Shown: positions 60,549 to 64,000 of the stretch, piece by piece | Position numbering within the stretch: position 1 is the first letter of the stretch | How the letters are laid out: every line of letters starts with the position of its first letter | Assembly: GCF_900101435.1 (NCBI RefSeq) | Contig: NZ_FMZH01000004.1 | Location: 126,615-190,614 of the forward strand | Direction: 5' to 3' | DNA length: 64,000 bases | Origin: Pedobacter soli | GTDB lineage: Bacteria; Bacteroidota; Bacteroidia; Sphingobacteriales; Sphingobacteriaceae | Translations under genes and position numbers: made by a program | The notes under the pieces: model-generated | Database searches by the model: none | What the model was told of the DNA's origin: nothing | The model's input: the letters and a program-made list of their open reading frames with translations, nothing else

Positions 60549-62555
60549 TTATCTGCCCACTATTGGGAATTGTGAAATCCTTAGCCTTGTGGATCCGTAC
60601 GGAATCAGGGTAATTTCTTCAGTTTCTTTGGCTGTTTCTAACTGGTAAGTAATGCTGTAAGGGATAGGACCTGCCATTTCATTGTATAATTTCCAGGAAG
60701 GGATCCGTTTGGCTTTCGTTTTAATCTGGATCGGTGCATTTTCAAGGTTCCAGGGATAGTTACTGATCGGCGCTGCTTGTTCTACCGTGAATTTTTCCTC
60801 CAATTTATTATTCGGTACATCGAAGAGCCCATAATTCCATGGGGTGGTTGGGTGAACTTCATCGAAAGCATCACCTGTGTCAATTGGATCGATCGTATTT
60901 TTAACCGGCTTTACGGCTTCACCCATTTTTAAAGCATAGGTTATGGGGCCTCTTTCTACCGAAACTGAATTTTCGAACCAGGTATTTTTAAAAATATGCA
61001 TGGGCAATTGCAGTTCAACTACATCACCCGATTGCCAGTTGCGGTTGATTTTAACAATCGCATTTCCTTTTGAAGTTTGCACTTCGGTACCATTTACTTT
61101 TACAGTAGCTGCTTTACACCAGGCAGGTATCCTTAAATGAAAGGGGAAATTGATGGCTTTTGATTTTTTGACAAAGCTGATCGAAAATTTAATCGCTTCC
61201 TGAAAAGGATAATTGGTTTCTTCCTTAATGGTTATTTCTTTTCCATCTGCAACAGCTAGTTTCACTTCGCTTGGCGAATAAACCAATGCGGCTACACCTT
61301 TATCAGCAGTGGCATACCAGAGGTTTTGGGTAAACTTTGGCCAGCCCTGATGCATATTGGAAGTACAGCAAGGATAACCGGAAAGCAATCCATAACATAA
61401 ATCGGTACCATGATGGTTTACATCGAAATTGTGCATTTGCCTGCTAATCATTACCTGGTTTGCCTGCTGGAAGTATTGCCTGCTCATATAATCGTCTGAT
61501 GCCTGTGCAGGCAGGGCGTTAAAGGCAATTTTTTCTAAACGGTCTGCATAATCTACGTCACCGGTAATTGCTAAAGCCGTTTCCAGGGTAAACATCATTT
61601 CAACAGCTGTACATAGTTCTGAACCCTGGGTCGGATTATTGCCATGCAAAGATTCGTCGCCGCCAAACATACCGTTGGCAAAGCCATTGTATTTATCCAG
61701 GTCTTTAAAACCTTTTTTCAGTGCATCCAGGTATTTTTGTTCGGGGTGTTGCTGGTAGTAAACCAAAGGTTCTTTCATGCCTTGTGCCAGATTTACGGCA
61801 TGTACACTGCCAAAGCGGGTAAGCATTTTCCCATCAGCAAAAGCGTTGGTGAAATCGAAGGTCTGGCGGTGAATCAGGTCGGCCAGTTCCAGTAAAAACT
61901 GGTCATTGGTTTTATTGTATAGCCAATATACCACAGCTAAATTGTCACCGGCACGGTATCTGGCCCAAAACGACCAGTGATCGAGTGGTTTCGATGGCAG
62001 TTCTTTCAACTGGTATTTGAAATAATTGGTCATCAGCGTAATAATCCGCTTATCGTTAGTTGCGGTGTAGTATTGCTTTAAAATTTTAAGCATTACCATT
62101 TTTGGCCACCAGTCGCGGCTATTATCACGTTGCAAACCAGGCTCGTTGCCATAATCTTTAATGGGGCCGAAATAACCGTCGGGTTGCTGGCTTCTAATGG
62201 CCCACTCAACCCAGGGTTTGGTTTTGGCAATCAATTCCTTATCCTGTAAAATATAAGCAAGAGGCAGTAAACCATCTACCCAGTAGGGGCCACGTTCCCA
62301 TTGGTCGCCATCGCCGCCCAGCCAGCCATTACGCTGTCCCATAACTGAAGGATAAAGCTTGTCGAGATTTCCTGTTGCACCTGTTTTTTGTCTTACCAGC
62401 ATTTCTTTTAACCAGCCTTCGGCTTTAATGGCACCAAGGGGCAGTTCGAGGTAAGGGTTTTTACGGAGAGCAGTAGCCTGCCCGTTTTGGCCTTGTGCAA
62501 AGCTTGCTGTAGTGAGGCAGAGCAAGGCAATTTTAAGTAAATTTTTAAGCATCAT
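60549..62555 (-). CDS. Exported GH127-family protein (beta-L-arabinofuranosidase-like)
   Basis: A 668-residue secreted (alpha/alpha)6-barrel enzyme. It opens NPYLELPLGAIKAEGWLKEML, and the zinc-nucleophile signature of GH127 is present: Glu313 and Cys315 in SELCTAVEMM and Cys396-Cys397 in YPCCTSNMHQG. A C-terminal beta-sandwich follows (LHLRIPAWCKAATVKVNG). The open frame reaches an ATG at 62609, but MMLKNLLKIALLCLTTASFAQ, starting at 62555, is a normal signal peptide, so that start is used. It lacks the LamG and Ig domains of the GH127 at 18.8 kb and is not a recent duplicate. With the epimerase and reductase nearby a role in arabinose or related sugar release is plausible. Confidence 0.82.
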   Translation of the reverse strand: MMLKNLLKIALLCLTTASFAQGQNGQATALRKNPYLELPLGAIKAEGWLKEMLVRQKTGATGNLDKLYPSVMGQRNGWLGGDGDQWERGPYWVDGLLPLAYILQDKELIAKTKPWVEWAIRSQQPDGYFGPIKDYGNEPGLQRDNSRDWWPKMVMLKILKQYYTATNDKRIITLMTNYFKYQLKELPSKPLDHWSFWARYRAGDNLAVVYWLYNKTNDQFLLELADLIHRQTFDFTNAFADGKMLTRFGSVHAVNLAQGMKEPLVYYQQHPEQKYLDALKKGFKDLDKYNGFANGMFGGDESLHGNNPTQGSELCTAVEMMFTLETALAITGDVDYADRLEKIAFNALPAQASDDYMSRQYFQQANQVMISRQMHNFDVNHHGTDLCYGLLSGYPCCTSNMHQGWPKFTQNLWYATADKGVAALVYSPSEVKLAVADGKEITIKEETNYPFQEAIKFSISFVKKSKAINFPFHLRIPAWCKAATVKVNGTEVQTSKGNAIVKINRNWQSGDVVELQLPMHIFKNTWFENSVSVERGPITYALKMGEAVKPVKNTIDPIDTGDAFDEVHPTTPWNYGLFDVPNNKLEEKFTVEQAAPISNYPWNLENAPIQIKTKAKRIPSWKLYNEMAGPIPYSITYQLETAKETEEITLIPYGSTRLRISQFPIVGR

Positions 62556-62718
62556 TTGTGTGTTTTGGTTAGAAAAATTAGTGTTCTTTTTTGGCGTTAT
62601 AATTCTCATATTTCCGCTGGTGGTTCAAAAAGAGTAAAGGTTTATACATTTTGTGATCACCATTTCTACATATCGTCTCATAGATGGTGGTTTGCTCAAA
62701 ATATGCTGCAATATATTG

Positions 62719-62747
62719 TTTTGAATTCTTCTAAATCGTTTTATTTG
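62719..62747 (+). promoter_or_regulatory. Possible promoter of the epimerase gene
   Basis: TTTTG at 62719-62723 and TTTATTTG at 62740-62747 (one mismatch to TAnnTTTG) are separated by 16 nt, 68 nt before the ATG. The spacing is slightly short of the usual 19 or so. Confidence 0.3.
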
Positions 62748-62814
62748 TAAAATTAAGTGATATCATTATATTTAAAAACTTAATTAAAAAACGCTAAACC
62801 AAATATTCATTTCT

Positions 62815-63987
62815 ATGAAATTAAAATCATTAACGGGCCTGGCAGTTGTAGCTGCAATGGGATTTGTTTCCTGCCAATCTGGAACCAAAAATGCTTCATC
62901 AGCTGATAGTGCAAAAATCGATTCAGCAGCAGTGGTTAAATTAGTTGCCGATTCGTTTAAAAAAGAGATCGATGGTAAACAAACCGCCTTGTATACCTTA
63001 AAAAACAAAAACAATGCAGAAGCCGTTTTCACCAATTACGGCGGGCGTTTGGTAAGCTTACTGGTGCCTGGTAAAGATGGTAAACTGGTTGATGTGGTTG
63101 TAGGTTTTAAAAGTGTGGGTGATTATGAAAAATCGACTGAGCCTTATTTTGGGGCAACAATCGGCAGGTACGGGAACCGCATTGCCAAAGGTAAATTTAC
63201 TTTAGAAGGTAAAACTTATTCGCTGTTTACCAATAATGGGCAAAATACGCTTCATGGTGGTAAAAAAGGCTATCAATATGTGGTTTGGGATGCTGAGCAA
63301 CCCAATGCAAACACGTTGGTATTGCACTATTTATCAAAAGATGGTGACGAAAATTTCCCTGGCAATCTGGACGTTAAAGTAACCTATACATTAACTGACG
63401 ATAATGAGCTCAAAATGGATTATGAAGCCAAAACTGATAAAACTACCGTGGTTAACTTAACCAATCATGCCTTTTTTAACCTGAATGGCGATGGCAGTGG
63501 TGAAATCTTAAATCATGAGCTTCAAATTTATGCTGACGAATTCACGCCGGTAGATTCGACATTGATTCCGACCGGAAAATTGGAAAAAGTTGCTGGTACA
63601 CCTTTCGATTTTACTAAAGCTACTACCATTGGTGCACGTATTAATGATAAAAACGAACAATTAACTTTTGGTAAAGGCTACGATCATAACTATGTGCTTA
63701 ATAAAACCGCAGGCATGGGTATGTATCATGCAGCGACCGTTAAAGGCGACAAATCGGGCGTTGTGATGGATATTTATACCCAGGAGCCAGGATTACAGTT
63801 TTATAGCGGTAACTTTATGCAAAGTAAAAATACTTTTAAATCTGGTGCTAAAGACGATTTTAGAACGGCAATTGCTTTAGAAACACAACATTTCCCTGAT
63901 TCTCCAAACCAACCGGCTTTCCCGTCAACGGTTTTGAAACCAGGGCAGGTATATAAAACGAGTTCTGTTTACAAGTTTAGTAAATAG
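62815..63987 (+). CDS. galM: Aldose 1-epimerase lipoprotein (mutarotase)
   Basis: A 390-residue GalM family enzyme interconverting alpha and beta anomers of free hexoses such as galactose or glucose. It carries a lipobox FVSC (Cys20), so it acts in the periplasm or at the outer membrane, as in many Bacteroidota. Family marks are YGGRLVSLLVPGKDGKLVDVVVGF, FGATIGRYGNRIAKGKF, the catalytic His in VVNLTNHAFFNLNG, and LQFYSGNFMQ with the late Glu in AIALETQHFPDSPN. It diverges from the GH127 gene across 259 bp. Exported mutarotases usually act on sugars released by surface hydrolases. Confidence 0.92.
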   Translation: MKLKSLTGLAVVAAMGFVSCQSGTKNASSADSAKIDSAAVVKLVADSFKKEIDGKQTALYTLKNKNNAEAVFTNYGGRLVSLLVPGKDGKLVDVVVGFKSVGDYEKSTEPYFGATIGRYGNRIAKGKFTLEGKTYSLFTNNGQNTLHGGKKGYQYVVWDAEQPNANTLVLHYLSKDGDENFPGNLDVKVTYTLTDDNELKMDYEAKTDKTTVVNLTNHAFFNLNGDGSGEILNHELQIYADEFTPVDSTLIPTGKLEKVAGTPFDFTKATTIGARINDKNEQLTFGKGYDHNYVLNKTAGMGMYHAATVKGDKSGVVMDIYTQEPGLQFYSGNFMQSKNTFKSGAKDDFRTAIALETQHFPDSPNQPAFPSTVLKPGQVYKTSSVYKFSK

Positions 63988-64000
63988 GTTATGTAGCCAA

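Noticed and set aside
1..64000. tRNA, rRNA or riboswitch genes
   Set aside because: No cloverleaf-like segment, rRNA motif or recognised riboswitch core was noticed by eye in the intergenic regions; a covariance-model scan would be needed to exclude small RNAs.

Overview
The window looks like a chromosomal segment of a Bacteroidota member, most likely the family Sphingobacteriaceae (Pedobacter-like). The support is a SusC/SusD pair behind an ECF sigma/FecR pair, many Sec- or lipobox-bearing glycoside hydrolases, Bacteroidota-type -7 boxes (TAnnTTTG) before several genes, long multi-PAS hybrid kinases and an AT-rich composition. Genus is inferred from gene style, not from a marker gene. No rRNA, tRNA, transposase or CRISPR array was found.

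Layout. 1-7.5 kb: surface polysaccharide genes (end of a probable glycosyltransferase, a GT2 enzyme, a Wzx-type flippase overlapping a GT32 enzyme), then a hybrid kinase, a single-domain response regulator and, overlapping it by 1 nt, a sugar transferase with a degenerate receiver domain at its N-terminus. 7.7-12 kb: a 1443-residue hybrid kinase. 12.3-21.9 kb: exported carbohydrate enzymes (GH36-like, GH20, a Tat-exported Gfo/Idh/MocA oxidoreductase, LamG-Ig-GH127). 22.2-31.8 kb: parts of a phage-tail-like contractile injection system in two separated blocks, sheath+tube (22.2-24.2 kb) and VgrG spike+PAAR tip (29.7-31.8 kb). Between them lie an exported HExxH peptidase, a GH43 enzyme, a cold-shock-like protein and a TraB/DUF5694-like protein. 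32.1-39.4 kb: ECF sigma factor, FecR anti-sigma factor, SusC with STN domain, SusD. 39.6-46.5 kb: a small protein, a VOC protein and a complete RND efflux operon. 46.7-47.3 kb: a four-copy tandem array of about 168 bp. 47.4-54.4 kb: VOC protein, serine beta-lactamase-like hydrolase, a divergent AraC regulator/quinone oxidoreductase pair, small proteins, a GT87-like membrane protein, a Dabb protein and a ricin-like exported protein. 54.5-64 kb: TonB-dependent siderophore-type receptor, a DUF3095 protein, a PAS histidine kinase, aldo/keto reductase, a second GH127 and an aldose 1-epimerase.

The most notable observation is that the two separated injection-system blocks share an upstream regulatory module. 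A GGTGAAAATACG box and a TTTTGCTGATATT box occur before both the sheath gene and the VgrG gene with an identical start-to-start spacing of 41 nt. The second box overlaps a plausible -7 element, which puts the first where an activator would bind. This suggests a co-regulated, dispersed contractile particle whose baseplate, ATPase, tape-measure and terminator genes lie elsewhere. Other points of interest are the pseudo-receiver/sugar transferase with a four-cysteine insert, a 28-bp inverted repeat abutting a perfect -7 box in the AraC/oxidoreductase gap, a hairpin leader before susC, and three kinds of intergenic repeat.
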